From Puniceibacterium confluentis (GTDB taxonomy: Bacteria; Pseudomonadota; Alphaproteobacteria; Rhodobacterales; Rhodobacteraceae), in contig NZ_VOJI01000003.1 of the NCBI RefSeq assembly GCF_007923445.1, forward strand, positions 124,001 to 188,000: a DNA stretch of 64,000 bases, given 5' to 3'. Positions 45,137 to 53,799 of this stretch are shown piece after piece. Position numbers and translations under genes: made by a program. Below the pieces are notes generated by a model. It was given only the letters and a program-made list of their open reading frames with translations. It made no database searches and had not been told where the DNA came from. The first letter of the stretch is position 1. The number at the start of each line of letters is the position of its first letter.

Positions 45137-46207
45137 ATGCGGCGCTGGCTGTATCACCTGTTCATCGCCGCACAGATCCTGGTATTCCTGCTGGGCCTGC
45201 TGTGGTTCTGGCACACCAGTCCGTTTTCCGACCCGATCATCGAGCGCAGCCAGTCCGAAGTGCGTCAGGCGCTGGACCGCGCCATGGCCCGCAGGGTCGA
45301 TCAGGACTGGCTGGACAACCGGCTGTCCGCGGCCCTGGCCGAAGCCGACATCGACCGCGCGTCCCTGCTCATCGCGATCGGTGCCGACAGGACACCGGCG
45401 GTGCTGCCCTCGCAACAGCTGCGCGACGAATATGACCGCCAGGCAAGGGTCGCGGGCAGTTATTGGGCTGCCGCCGGCGCATGCAGTCACTGCGCCGTGG
45501 ATGCGACCTCGTGCAAAAGCGTCACCTATCTTGCCACCTGCCTCATTCCGTTCGAGCTTACCCCGCTGGGCGACCTCAATGCGCTGCGCGCCGAGGCCTG
45601 GGCCGCCCTGTCGGGCCAGGAGATCGATGAGCTCAACGCCGGGCTGGCAATTCTGGGTCTTGGCGCGACGACATTGATCGTGGTCAGCGGACCGGTGTCC
45701 GCCACCGCCAAGGTGGGTGCCACGACGCTGCGCATCGCGCGCAAGATCGGCAGCCTCACCACGCGGATGGCCGGCGAGCTGAGCGACATGGCACGGCTCG
45801 ACATCAAGGCGGGCGGTCTGTTGCGCTGGGCGCGTGGCAGCGGGCCGCTGGAAGACGCACTGGATGTTGGTCGGCTGGCGCGGCTGGAAACGGTCAGCGA
45901 GTCGATGACGGCGGTGGCACGGCGCACCTCGTCGGCCGAGGCGCTGATCCTTGTGCGCCACGTCGATACTGCCGAGGATGCCGCCAGACTTGCTCGCGTG
46001 GCCGAAGCCGCCGGACCCGACACCCGCAAATTCTTTACTGCGCTGGGGAAAAGCCGGGTGTTCCGCGCGCTGGTGCGCCTCAGCGATACGGCGCTGTTCG
46101 GCGCGACGCTGATCTATGCGGCCATGATACATGTTCTGACCGGAATTGCGCACTTTGCGGGCGACAGGATTCTGCACGGCGTCAGACAGCTGCTGCGCCC
46201 CCGGTAA
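45137..46207 (+). CDS. Uncharacterised membrane-anchored protein
   Basis: The protein has 356 residues. There is one N-terminal helix (YHLFIAAQILVFLLGLLWFW, about 6-25), then a soluble region with a cysteine cluster (AGACSHCAVDATSCKSVTYLATC, about 115-137). A small-residue hydrophobic helix follows (LAILGLGATTLIVVSG), then amphipathic helices and a hydrophobic segment near 325. It starts 4 bases after the aminotransferase stop and is probably co-transcribed. I recognise no named domain; it looks like a conserved Rhodobacterales hypothetical. No function is assigned. Confidence 0.78.
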   Translation: MRRWLYHLFIAAQILVFLLGLLWFWHTSPFSDPIIERSQSEVRQALDRAMARRVDQDWLDNRLSAALAEADIDRASLLIAIGADRTPAVLPSQQLRDEYDRQARVAGSYWAAAGACSHCAVDATSCKSVTYLATCLIPFELTPLGDLNALRAEAWAALSGQEIDELNAGLAILGLGATTLIVVSGPVSATAKVGATTLRIARKIGSLTTRMAGELSDMARLDIKAGGLLRWARGSGPLEDALDVGRLARLETVSESMTAVARRTSSAEALILVRHVDTAEDAARLARVAEAAGPDTRKFFTALGKSRVFRALVRLSDTALFGATLIYAAMIHVLTGIAHFAGDRILHGVRQLLRPR

Positions 46208-46272
46208 CGGTCGAGGTTGCACAATTCGGCAACGCGCCCCATGATCCGCGCCAGTGAAAAGGATCCAGAGCA

Positions 46273-46728
46273 ATGCGCAAGTTCCTCGTCGTGCTGGATG
46301 ACAGCCGCGAATGCCTGAACGCCATGCGGTTCGCCGCCATGCGCGCCGCCAAGACCGGCGGCGGGGTCGCAATCCTGTCGGTGATCCCTCCGGACGAGTT
46401 CAACCACTGGATCGGGGTGGGCGACATCATGCGCGAAGAAGCCCGCGAACGTATCGTGGCGCACTTCGAGGTTTTTGCGAAATGGATGCGCGACAAGCAG
46501 GGCGTCGACCCCGAACTGGTGATCCGCGAAGGTGAACCGTTGCAGGAGATCATCGAACAGGTGAAGGACGATGCGGAGATCGGGGTACTGGTTCTCGGAG
46601 CGGGCAGCGACAAGTCGGGGCCCGGTCCGCTGGTGTCCCAGCTCAGCCGAAGCTCCGGCAGCCTACCGATTCCGATCACCATCGTTCCCGGCGACATGTC
46701 CAAGGAACGGCTCGAAGCCATCACCTGA
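46273..46728 (+). CDS. Universal stress protein UspA-family protein
   Basis: The protein has 151 residues with the Usp fold: KFLVVLDDSRECLNAMRFA at the N terminus and VLVLGAGSDKSGPGPLVSQL then IPITIVPG at the C terminus. The ATP-binding pattern G-x2-G-x9-G-S/T is only partly kept (GAGSDKSGPG), so nucleotide binding is uncertain. It is cytosolic. It follows the membrane protein by 65 bases. Confidence 0.88.
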   Translation: MRKFLVVLDDSRECLNAMRFAAMRAAKTGGGVAILSVIPPDEFNHWIGVGDIMREEARERIVAHFEVFAKWMRDKQGVDPELVIREGEPLQEIIEQVKDDAEIGVLVLGAGSDKSGPGPLVSQLSRSSGSLPIPITIVPGDMSKERLEAIT

Positions 46729-46927
46729 ACCTGAACAGCCCTGGCTGCGGCAACGGGGCCGCGCCTGTGCCTCAGCCACGACCACGCCGTCTGGATCGGT
46801 GTGTGAGGTCGGGCGGGCGGGAGGATGCCGGTCTCTGCGTTGCCTGAACGCCAGATGGCGGGGCATATTTGGCGGCATACGGGCACATGACGCCAGTTGG
46901 CGTCAGGGTGACGCGAAATTGCCCCAA

Positions 46928-46968
46928 AAACCTGTATGAAAATGCAGGTTTCGGTCAATTCACCGAAA
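46928..46968. repeat. Two overlapping inverted repeats
   Basis: AAACCTG (46928-46934) pairs with CAGGTTT (46945-46951). TTTCGGT (46949-46955) pairs with ACCGAAA (46962-46968). The two dyads share three T residues, so the hairpins are mutually exclusive at the junction. They may act as a switchable terminator or as an operator pair. Confidence 0.5.
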
Positions 46969-47099
46969 CTTAAGGAATACGGCAGTTTCGCCAGAATTGT
47001 GTCTGTTTTCCGCCCGGTTTCAATCTCAGGGTGAGTCCATCGGAACACAACAACCCACCACCCCATCCCTCACCGCCTCAGACTGAAAGGGTAGACACC

Positions 47100-47294
47100 A
47101 TGCACATCGAACTTCACACCCCGCGCCTTCGCTGCCCTCACGCCCTGCGGCCACAGCGCTCCCGTGACCGGAACCTGCATCGGAATTCTTGCACATTCTC
47201 CCTGCACTTGCTGCCACAACGCCCGCTGATGCGCTCTCTGCATCAGCCGGACCTGAAAGGAGGCCTCAACGAACCCAAGCCCCATCTTGCATAG
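47100..47294 (+). CDS. Possible small protein (64 residues)
   Basis: This frame has AAAGGG ten bases before its ATG and lies between a promoter-like region and a hairpin. The peptide (starting MHIELHTPRLRCPHALRPQR) is basic and rich in histidine, arginine and proline, with no recognisable domain. Third-position GC bias looks weaker than in neighbouring genes, which argues against coding. It may instead be a leader peptide or a chance frame within a non-coding RNA. Confidence 0.3.
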   Translation: MHIELHTPRLRCPHALRPQRSRDRNLHRNSCTFSLHLLPQRPLMRSLHQPDLKGGLNEPKPHLA

Positions 47295-47370
47295 CGCCGC
47301 TTTCTTGCATCCACCGGATGGCGCTGCATCCCCCCGGCCAGGACCCGCATCACTGTAGGTCCGGCCCAGA

Positions 47371-47404
47371 CGGCCCCGTGTGCTGACAGACGCACGGGGC
47401 CGTG
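47371..47404 (+). terminator. GC-rich hairpin upstream of nfuA
   Basis: ACGGCCCCGTG (47371-47381) pairs perfectly with CACGGGGCCGT (47394-47404) around a 12-base loop and is followed by GCTTCGTTTCG. The stem is strong and the T content modest. It probably ends a transcript from 46.98-47.37 kb. Confidence 0.5.
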
Positions 47405-47550
47405 CTTCGTTTCGAGGCCCGCCCAAAGTGAAACCGGCGCTGGCAATTGCTGCCGAACCCGTCGCGAGCCTTTGTTTAGAATCATTCCAAACCTTGACGC
47501 TTGACGGTCCGGGGCGCATATATGGGGGAACCCAGAAAGGTGCAGCTCAG

Positions 47551-48117
47551 ATGTTTATCCAGACCGAATCCACTCCGAACCCGGCAACTCTGAAGTTTCT
47601 GCCCGGCCAGACGGTTCTTGACATGGGCACCGCCGATTTCCCCAGCGCCGAAGGCGCCGCGGCGTCGCCGCTGGCGACACGGCTGTTCGCCGTGGCCGGC
47701 GTCAAAGGTGTTTTCTTCGGCAATGATTTCGTCACCGTGACCAAGGCCGAGGAAACCGACTGGGACCACGTGAAACCTGCCATCCTTGGCGCCATCATGG
47801 AGCATTTCCAGTCCGGCCAGCCGGTCATGGCGGATGACGCGCAGCAGGCGGGCAGCGGGCACGCCGCCCATGACGGCGAAGACGCGGAAATCGTCGGCCA
47901 GATCAAGGAATTGCTGGACAGCCGCGTGCGCCCCGCCGTGGCCCAGGACGGCGGCGACATCACGTTTCATGGCTTTGATCGCGGCGTGGTCTACCTGCAC
48001 ATGCAGGGCGCCTGCGCCGGTTGCCCGTCGTCGACCCTGACCCTGAAGATGGGGATCGAAAACCTGTTGCGCCACTATATCCCCGAAGTCACCGAAGTGC
48101 GCCCCGTCGCCGTCTGA
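47551..48117 (+). CDS. nfuA: NfuA-type Fe-S scaffold/carrier protein
   Basis: NfuA accepts and delivers [4Fe-4S] clusters. The 188 residues have an N-terminal Nfu_N domain (FIQTESTPNPATLKFLPGQ, about 1-85) and a C-terminal NifU domain (about 105-185) with the cluster cysteines in ACAGCPSS. AAAGGTG precedes the ATG. The upstream frame extension has no similarity. Confidence 0.95.
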   Translation: MFIQTESTPNPATLKFLPGQTVLDMGTADFPSAEGAAASPLATRLFAVAGVKGVFFGNDFVTVTKAEETDWDHVKPAILGAIMEHFQSGQPVMADDAQQAGSGHAAHDGEDAEIVGQIKELLDSRVRPAVAQDGGDITFHGFDRGVVYLHMQGACAGCPSSTLTLKMGIENLLRHYIPEVTEVRPVAV

Positions 48118-48129
48118 GGCTGCGCTGCG

Positions 48130-48215
48130 ATGACTGCGGATGACCCGGCATATCCGCGCCCCGGCCAGCGACGTCGTGCCGCCGCGGCGCGGATTCCCTG
48201 TCGGCCAACATGACT
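48130..48215 (+). pseudogene. Possible remnant of tsaB (internal deletion)
   Basis: In many Rhodobacterales tsaB stands between nfuA and rimI. Here the gap is only 92 bases. It begins with ATG ACT GCG GAT GAC CCG (MTADDP), which looks like a TsaB start. Immediately after it, in a shifted frame (48146 onward), it reads RHIRAPASDVVPP, which resembles the C-terminal YxRAPDAxPP tail of TsaB. About 0.6 kb of body would be missing. The similarity is short and judged by eye, so this is a hypothesis. Confidence 0.35.
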
Positions 48216-48644
48216 CCGGCAGAGCTGTCGGCGCTGCAATCCCGCGCCTACCTGGACATGTCGCCGTGGTCGGTGCAGGATTTTCTGGACATCCTCAGTC
48301 AGCCCACGACCCTGCTGACGACGCAGCCCCATGGCTTCTGTCTCGGCCGGGTGGTCCTGGACGAGGCGGAAATCCTCGCCCTCGCCACCGACCCGGACCA
48401 CCAGAGGCAGGGCTGCGCCACAGGTATCCTCGAACGCTTTCTGCAATCCGCCGCCGAACGCGGCGCGGTGACGGTCTTTCTCGAGGTCGCCGCTTCCAAC
48501 GCTCCGGCGCGGGCGTTTTACCGCCGCCACGGCTTTGAACAGACCGGCCTGCGCCGGGGCTATTACCGCCAGCCGGACGGGACGCGGACCGATGCCCTGC
48601 TCATGGCCCGCCCAGTGACCCGAGGTCAGCACCCCGAGTTGTGA
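48210..48644 (+). CDS. rimI: GNAT acetyltransferase, RimI-like
   Basis: The protein has 144 residues. The GNAT core shows ILALATDPDHQRQGCATGILERFL (acetyl-CoA binding Q/RxxGxG/A) and FLEVAASNAPARAFYRRHGFEQTGLRRGYY, the typical RimI segment. It probably acetylates the N terminus of ribosomal protein S18 or another protein. It is the usual neighbour of tsaB and nfuA. The ribosome binding site is weak. Confidence 0.88.
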   Translation: MTPAELSALQSRAYLDMSPWSVQDFLDILSQPTTLLTTQPHGFCLGRVVLDEAEILALATDPDHQRQGCATGILERFLQSAAERGAVTVFLEVAASNAPARAFYRRHGFEQTGLRRGYYRQPDGTRTDALLMARPVTRGQHPEL

Positions 48645-48674
48645 CATCGCCTTTGGCTACAAGGCAAAAAGCTG

Positions 48675-48705
48675 TTGACCCTCCGACGCCGACACGTCCT
48701 TAATT
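48675..48705 (+). promoter_or_regulatory. Possible promoter of the BMP transporter operon
   Basis: TTGACC (48675-48680) and TTAATT (48700-48705) lie 19 bases apart, 76 bases before the binding-protein start. The spacing is long, so the assignment is weak. Confidence 0.3.
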
Positions 48706-48780
48706 GCACCTGATCTGCTTTGATCCACGAAACGCGGACCGGGCACGCCCGCCGCGTTACCAACATTCTGGGAGCGACCT

Positions 48781-49785
48781 ATGACCCTCATGCAGAAATT
48801 CCTTGGCGCCGCCGCCACCCTGGCCCTCACCGCCGGTGCTGCGCATGCCGACCCCGCGCTGATCTATGACCTTGGCGGCAAGTTCGACAAATCCTTCAAC
48901 GAAGCAGCGTTCAACGGCGCCACCAAATGGGCCGAAGAGTCCGGCGGCACCTTCAAGGACATCGAACTGCAGTCCGAAGCCCAGCGCGAACAGGCGTTGC
49001 GCCGCTTTGCAGAGGCAGGGTTCAACCCCGTCGTCACCACCGGCTTCTCGATGTCGACGCCGATCGCCGCCGTGGCCGCCGACTACCCCGACACCAAATT
49101 CGTGACCATTGACGGATATGTCGACCCGGCTGAACATCCCAACGTGCTGTCGATCCTGTTTGCCGAACATCAGGGCAGCTATCTTGTCGGAATGCTCGCG
49201 GCGATGGCATCGAAATCGGGCACCGTCAGCTTTGTCGGCGGCATGGACATCCCGCTGATCCGCAAGTTCGCCTGCGGCTACGCGCAGGGTGTCAAGGCGG
49301 TCAATCCCGATGCCACCATCATCTCGAACATGACCGGCACCACGCCGGCCGCCTGGAACGACCCGGTCAAGGGCTCGGAACTGACCAAGGCGCAGATCAG
49401 CCAGGGCTCGGACGTGGTCTTTGCCGCGGCCGGCGGCACCGGTCTGGGCGTGCTCCAGACCGCCGCCGACGAAGGCATCCTGTCCATCGGCGTCGATTCG
49501 AACCAGAACTACCTGTTCCCGGGCAAGGTCCTGACCTCGATGCTCAAGCGTGTGGACGTCGCGGTCGCGGAATCCATGGCCGCCGGTGCCGACCTTGAAA
49601 CCGGTGTCAAGGCGCTGACCCTTGAGGGCAACGGCGTCGGCTACGCGCTGGACGACAACAACGCCAGCCTGATCAGCGCCGAGATGGAAGCCGCGGTCGA
49701 AGAGGCCAAGGCCAAGATCATCGCCGGCGAGATCGACGTGCATGACTATTCGTCCGACGACAGCTGCCCGGCCATCAACTTCTGA
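48781..49785 (+). CDS. BMP-family ABC transporter substrate-binding protein
   Basis: The protein has 334 residues. A Sec signal peptide (cleavage near AHA-DP) precedes a basic-membrane-protein/PnrA-like domain (ALIYDLGGKFDKSFNEAAFNG, SFVGGMDIPLIRKFACGYAQG and ILSIGVDSNQNYLFPG). BMP proteins bind nucleosides or related compounds in the periplasm. The following ABC genes complete a nucleoside-class importer. Substrate (purine nucleoside, xanthosine, riboflavin or similar) cannot be decided here. Confidence 0.92.
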   Translation: MTLMQKFLGAAATLALTAGAAHADPALIYDLGGKFDKSFNEAAFNGATKWAEESGGTFKDIELQSEAQREQALRRFAEAGFNPVVTTGFSMSTPIAAVAADYPDTKFVTIDGYVDPAEHPNVLSILFAEHQGSYLVGMLAAMASKSGTVSFVGGMDIPLIRKFACGYAQGVKAVNPDATIISNMTGTTPAAWNDPVKGSELTKAQISQGSDVVFAAAGGTGLGVLQTAADEGILSIGVDSNQNYLFPGKVLTSMLKRVDVAVAESMAAGADLETGVKALTLEGNGVGYALDDNNASLISAEMEAAVEEAKAKIIAGEIDVHDYSSDDSCPAINF

Positions 49786-49867
49786 GCACTGCCGGGCCAA
49801 CGGCACACAGCAGGGCCGCGCCAGTGCCGCGCGGTCCTGCCCCCTTCCGCCACAAACGGACAGACGC

Positions 49868-51472
49868 ATGACCGACCCCGCCCCCGCGATCGAGCTTAAA
49901 GGCATCTCCAAGGCTTTCGGCCCGGTGCAGGCCAACAAGGACATCTCGATCCGCGTCATGCCCGGCACGATCCACGGCATCATCGGCGAAAACGGGGCCG
50001 GAAAATCGACGCTGATGTCGATCCTCTACGGATTTTACAAGGCTGATGCGGGCGAGGTGTACATCGCTGGCAAAAGGACCGAGATCCCCGACAGCCAGGC
50101 CGCGATCAGTGCCGGCATCGGCATGGTCTTTCAGCATTTCAAGCTGGTCCAGAATTTTACCGTCCTTGAAAACGTCATCCTTGGTGCAGAAGACGGCGGC
50201 CTGCTGCGCCCCTCGCTGGCCAAGGCGCGCGGCGCCCTGAAGAAACTGGCCGAGGAATACGAACTCTCGGTCGATCCCGACGCCCTGGTCGAAGACCTCA
50301 GTGTCGGCCACCAGCAACGGGTCGAGATCCTCAAGGCGCTCTACCGCCACGCGGACATCCTGATACTGGACGAACCCACCGGGGTGCTGACTCCGGCCGA
50401 GGCCGACCATCTGTTCCGCATCCTTTCGGGCCTGCGGGCGCAGGGCAAGACAATCATCCTGATCACCCACAAGCTGCGTGAGATAATGGAGATCACCGAC
50501 ACGGTCTCGGTCATGCGTCGGGGCGAAATGACCGCCACCGTCAAGACATCCGAAACCTCGCCCGAACAGCTGGCCGAACTCATGGTGGGCCGCAAGGTCC
50601 TGCTGCGGGTCGACAAGAAGCCGGCAAGACCCGGCGCCAAGGTTCTCGAGGTCGAAAATCTGCGGCTGGTGGACGAAAACGGGGTGGAACGGCTCAAGGG
50701 CATCTCGCTGGACCTGCGGGCGGGTGAGGTTCTCGGCATCGCCGGGGTGGCGGGCAACGGCCAGTCCGAACTGCTGGAAGTTCTGGGCGGCTATGCCAAT
50801 GCCACCGGCACCGTACGCGTGAACGGCAGGGCTATAGCGCTGTCGGGCAAAGACTGCACCGGCCAGTCCCGTCGCGCCGACGGCATCGGCCATGTTCCCG
50901 AGGACCGCCACCACGAAGGGCTGATCCTGCCCTACACCGCTTGGGAAAACGCCGTTTTCGGCTACCATCGCGATCCCGCTTTCCAGTCGGGCCCTCTGAT
51001 GAACAACGCCGCGATCCGCGAGGATGCCAAAGGCAAGATGGCGCGTTTCGACGTCCGCCCGCCTGATCCCAACCTGGCCGCGCGCAACTTTTCCGGCGGC
51101 AACCAGCAGAAGATCGTCCTCGCACGCGAGATCGAGCGCAACCCTGACATCCTGCTGATCGGACAGCCCACCCGCGGCGTGGATATCGGCGCCATCGAGT
51201 TCATCCATCAGCAGATCATCCGCCTGCGTGATGAAGGCAAGGCGATCCTTCTGGTCTCGGTCGAGCTGGACGAGATCTTTTCGCTTTCGGACCGCATCGC
51301 CGTGATGTTCGACGGTCAGCTCATGGGCCTGCGCAATGCCGCGGACACCGACCAGCGCGAACTCGGCCTGATGATGGCCGGCATCACCGAGGATCCGGGG
51401 GATGACAGCATCGCCGCGGTCGAGGCGCAACTTGCCGCCAAAAACGCTCGCGAGGCGGCCCACCATGGGTAA
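49868..51472 (+). CDS. Sugar/nucleoside-type ABC transporter ATP-binding protein
   Basis: The protein has 534 residues with two fused ABC cassettes. The first has Walker [13 protein letters not shown], signature [11 protein letters not shown] and Walker B ILILDEPT. The second has a degenerate Walker A region ([14 protein letters not shown]) and signature [14 protein letters not shown]. This layout is that of MglA/RbsA/NupA-type ATPases. The ATG at 49868 follows a weak ribosome binding site and the gene is 82 bases after the binding protein. It energises the two permeases that follow. Confidence 0.94.
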   Translation: MTDPAPAIELKGISKAFGPVQANKDISIRVMPGTIHGIIGENGAGKSTLMSILYGFYKADAGEVYIAGKRTEIPDSQAAISAGIGMVFQHFKLVQNFTVLENVILGAEDGGLLRPSLAKARGALKKLAEEYELSVDPDALVEDLSVGHQQRVEILKALYRHADILILDEPTGVLTPAEADHLFRILSGLRAQGKTIILITHKLREIMEITDTVSVMRRGEMTATVKTSETSPEQLAELMVGRKVLLRVDKKPARPGAKVLEVENLRLVDENGVERLKGISLDLRAGEVLGIAGVAGNGQSELLEVLGGYANATGTVRVNGRAIALSGKDCTGQSRRADGIGHVPEDRHHEGLILPYTAWENAVFGYHRDPAFQSGPLMNNAAIREDAKGKMARFDVRPPDPNLAARNFSGGNQQKIVLAREIERNPDILLIGQPTRGVDIGAIEFIHQQIIRLRDEGKAILLVSVELDEIFSLSDRIAVMFDGQLMGLRNAADTDQRELGLMMAGITEDPGDDSIAAVEAQLAAKNAREAAHHG

Positions 51473-51510
51473 CAAGACCCGCAGGTCCCAGAAAAAAAGG
51501 CCCCCCACGC

Positions 51511-52605
51511 ATGGATAAGATGCCCGCCTGGGCCGATGCGGTCCTTGTCCCCCTGATTTCCCTGATCCTCGCGGCGCTGCTCTCGGCGTTGGTGATCATT
51601 GCCATCGGGGAAAGCCCGGCTGCGGCGCTGAAGCTGATGGTCGAGGGCGCGCTCATGCGCTCGGCCGGCTGGGGCTACACGCTGTACTACGCAACCAATT
51701 TCATCTTCACCGGTCTGGCCGTTTCCGTCGCCTTTCACGCGCGGTTGTTCAATATCGGCGGCGAAGGCCAGGCCACGCTGGGCGGGCTTGGCGTCGCGCT
51801 GGTCGTGCTCTACCTGCCCTGGCCGCACTGGTCGCTGGCGCTGGTGGGCGCCTCGCTGGGGGCCGCGGCCTTCGGCGCTCTCTGGGCCCTGATCCCGGCC
51901 TTTTTGCAGGCGAAACGCGGCAGTCACATCGTGATCACCACAATCATGTTCAATTTCATCGCCGCGGCGCTGCTCAACTATGTGCTTGTGAACCTGCTGA
52001 AACCGGCCGGAGCCATGGATCCTGCCAGTGCGCTGTTCCCCTCGGCCACCCACCTGCCGACGTTCCAGCAGATGTTTTCCTCCGCTGATGCGCCGCTTTT
52101 CCGGGGCGCGCCGGCCAACATCTCGTTCTTTCTCGCGCTGCTGGCCTGCGTCGCGGTCTGGCTGCTGATCTGGCGCACGCGGCTGGGCTATGAGATCCGC
52201 GCCCTTGGCCATTCCGAATCCGCCGCGCGCTATGCCGGCATCTCGCCGGTGCGCATCATCATCGTCACCATGCTGATCTCGGGCGGGCTGTCCGGCATGA
52301 TGGCGGTCAATACCACCATGGGCGAATCCGAACGCCTTGTGATGAACGCCACCGAAGGCGCCGGGTTCATCGGCATCGCGGTGGCGCTGATGGGGCGGAA
52401 CCATCCCTTCGGCGTGCTTCTGGCCGCCATCCTTTTCGGCTTTCTCTATCAGGGCGGTGCCGAACTGGCGCTCTGGACCAGCATCCCGCGCGAACTGATC
52501 GTGGTGATTCAGGCATTGGTGATCCTGTTCACCGGCGCACTGGACAACATGGTGCGGATGCCGCTCGAGAAACTGTTCCTGTCGATGCGGAAAGGCAGCA
52601 CCTGA
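51511..52605 (+). CDS. ABC transporter permease 1 (BMP/nucleoside type)
   Basis: The protein has 364 residues and about ten hydrophobic helices of the BPD_transp_2 family. It contains the motif FNIGGEGQATLGGLGVAL and the EAA-like loop GYEIRALGHSESAARYAGIS, which contacts the ATPase. It pairs with the second permease as a heterodimer. Its stop overlaps the start of the next gene by one base (TGATG). Confidence 0.93.
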   Translation: MDKMPAWADAVLVPLISLILAALLSALVIIAIGESPAAALKLMVEGALMRSAGWGYTLYYATNFIFTGLAVSVAFHARLFNIGGEGQATLGGLGVALVVLYLPWPHWSLALVGASLGAAAFGALWALIPAFLQAKRGSHIVITTIMFNFIAAALLNYVLVNLLKPAGAMDPASALFPSATHLPTFQQMFSSADAPLFRGAPANISFFLALLACVAVWLLIWRTRLGYEIRALGHSESAARYAGISPVRIIIVTMLISGGLSGMMAVNTTMGESERLVMNATEGAGFIGIAVALMGRNHPFGVLLAAILFGFLYQGGAELALWTSIPRELIVVIQALVILFTGALDNMVRMPLEKLFLSMRKGST

Positions 52606-53570
52606 TGGATTTCCTGACCCTTCTGCAGGTGCTCGATTCCACCGTGCGCCTTGCCACCCCGCTGTTGCTGGCCTGCCTCGCAGGATTGTTCAGCGAACGC
52701 GCCGGAATCTTCGACATCGGCCTTGAGGGCAAGATGCTGATGGCGGCGTTTTTCTCGGCCGCGGTCGCATCGCTGACCGGGTCAGTCTGGCTCGGGCTGC
52801 TGGCCGGCATCACCGGTTCCCTGGTGCTGTCGGGCATACACGGCCTCGCCTCGATCACCTTCCGGGGCAATCAGCTGATTTCCGGTGTGGCGATCAACTT
52901 CCTTGCCGCAGGTATGACCGTCCTGATCGCCCAGGACTGGTTTTCCCAGGGTGGGCGCACCCCCTCTCTCATGGGGGGCGGACGTTTCAACGATATCACC
53001 CTGCCTTTCGCGGATGCCCTCTCCGATGTTCCGATCCTTGGCCCGGTCTATGCGCAGCTGATCTCGGGCCACTCAATACTCGTATACGTCGCCTTTGCCT
53101 GCGTGCCGCTCAGTTGGTGGATCCTGTTCCGCACCCGCTTTGGCCTGCGCCTGCGCGCCGTGGGCGAGGCGCCCGAGGCGGTGGATACCGCAGGTGTGTC
53201 TGTCATCGGGCTGCGCTATGCCGCAGTGGCCATCTGTGGCCTGCTGTGCGGTGTGGCCGGTGCCTACCTTGCCACCGGGCTGCAGGCCGGTTTCGTCAAG
53301 GACATGACCGCAGGGCGGGGCTACATCGCCCTCGCCGCGCTGATCTTTGCCAAATGGCGCCCCTGGTACGCACTCGCTGCCTGCCTGCTGTTCGGCCTCC
53401 TGCAGGCGGTCGCGCTGCGTTATCAGAACATCGACCTCGGTGGTGTGATCATCCCGGTCCAGGTGATGGACGCCCTGCCCTACATCCTGACGGTCGTGAT
53501 CCTGGCCGGCTTTGTCGGCAAGGCGATCCCGCCGCGCGCCGGGGGCGAGCCTTATGTCAAGGAACGCTGA
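52605..53570 (+). CDS. ABC transporter permease 2 (BMP/nucleoside type)
   Basis: The protein has 321 residues and eight to ten membrane helices. FDIGLEGKMLMAAFF is the counterpart of the FNIGGEG motif in permease 1, and GLRLRAVGEAPEAVDTAGVS is the ATPase-contact loop. It is translationally coupled to permease 1. It is the last gene of the transporter operon; a spacer with a dispersed-repeat-like element follows. Confidence 0.93.
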   Translation: MDFLTLLQVLDSTVRLATPLLLACLAGLFSERAGIFDIGLEGKMLMAAFFSAAVASLTGSVWLGLLAGITGSLVLSGIHGLASITFRGNQLISGVAINFLAAGMTVLIAQDWFSQGGRTPSLMGGGRFNDITLPFADALSDVPILGPVYAQLISGHSILVYVAFACVPLSWWILFRTRFGLRLRAVGEAPEAVDTAGVSVIGLRYAAVAICGLLCGVAGAYLATGLQAGFVKDMTAGRGYIALAALIFAKWRPWYALAACLLFGLLQAVALRYQNIDLGGVIIPVQVMDALPYILTVVILAGFVGKAIPPRAGGEPYVKER

Positions 53571-53647
53571 AACACGGTCCGAGAGTCACCCCACCATTCC
53601 GGCGCTCTGACACCGGCCCGCGCCGCCACTGGTTTGTATGCGGCAGA

Positions 53648-53697
53648 AATATCCCGGGGGAGACGCCCGACGGGCAGCGGGGGCAGCGCCCCCGGGG
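53648..53697. repeat. Intergenic repeat-like element with two hairpins
   Basis: AAATATCCCGGGGGAG (53648-53663) is followed by two small hairpins: GCCC/GGGC (53665-53675) and GGGGGC-AGC-GCCCCC (53679-53693). From memory, this layout (AAATATCC, a G-run, a variable hairpin, then GGGGGCAGCGCCCCC) recurs in Rhodobacterales spacers downstream of genes. Only this one clear copy is visible in the window. Confidence 0.45.
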
Positions 53698-53799
53698 ACG
53701 GCGTGGCCGACGCACAGGACATGGGCAACGGCACAACGAAGCCAAGCAAAAATTGTCGCCACCGTTGCAAAGCCGGCGCCACCCACGCTAAGTGCGTTC

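Larger units (their letters stand above)
46729..47550. other. Long spacer between usp and nfuA
   Basis: The 822 bases carry overlapping inverted repeats (46928-46968), a weak promoter-like pair (TTGTGT near 46998 and CAATCT near 47021), a 64-codon frame with a ribosome binding site (47100-47294), and an 11-bp hairpin (47371-47404). These suggest an independent short transcription unit. The remaining sequence shows nothing else I can support. Confidence 0.45.
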
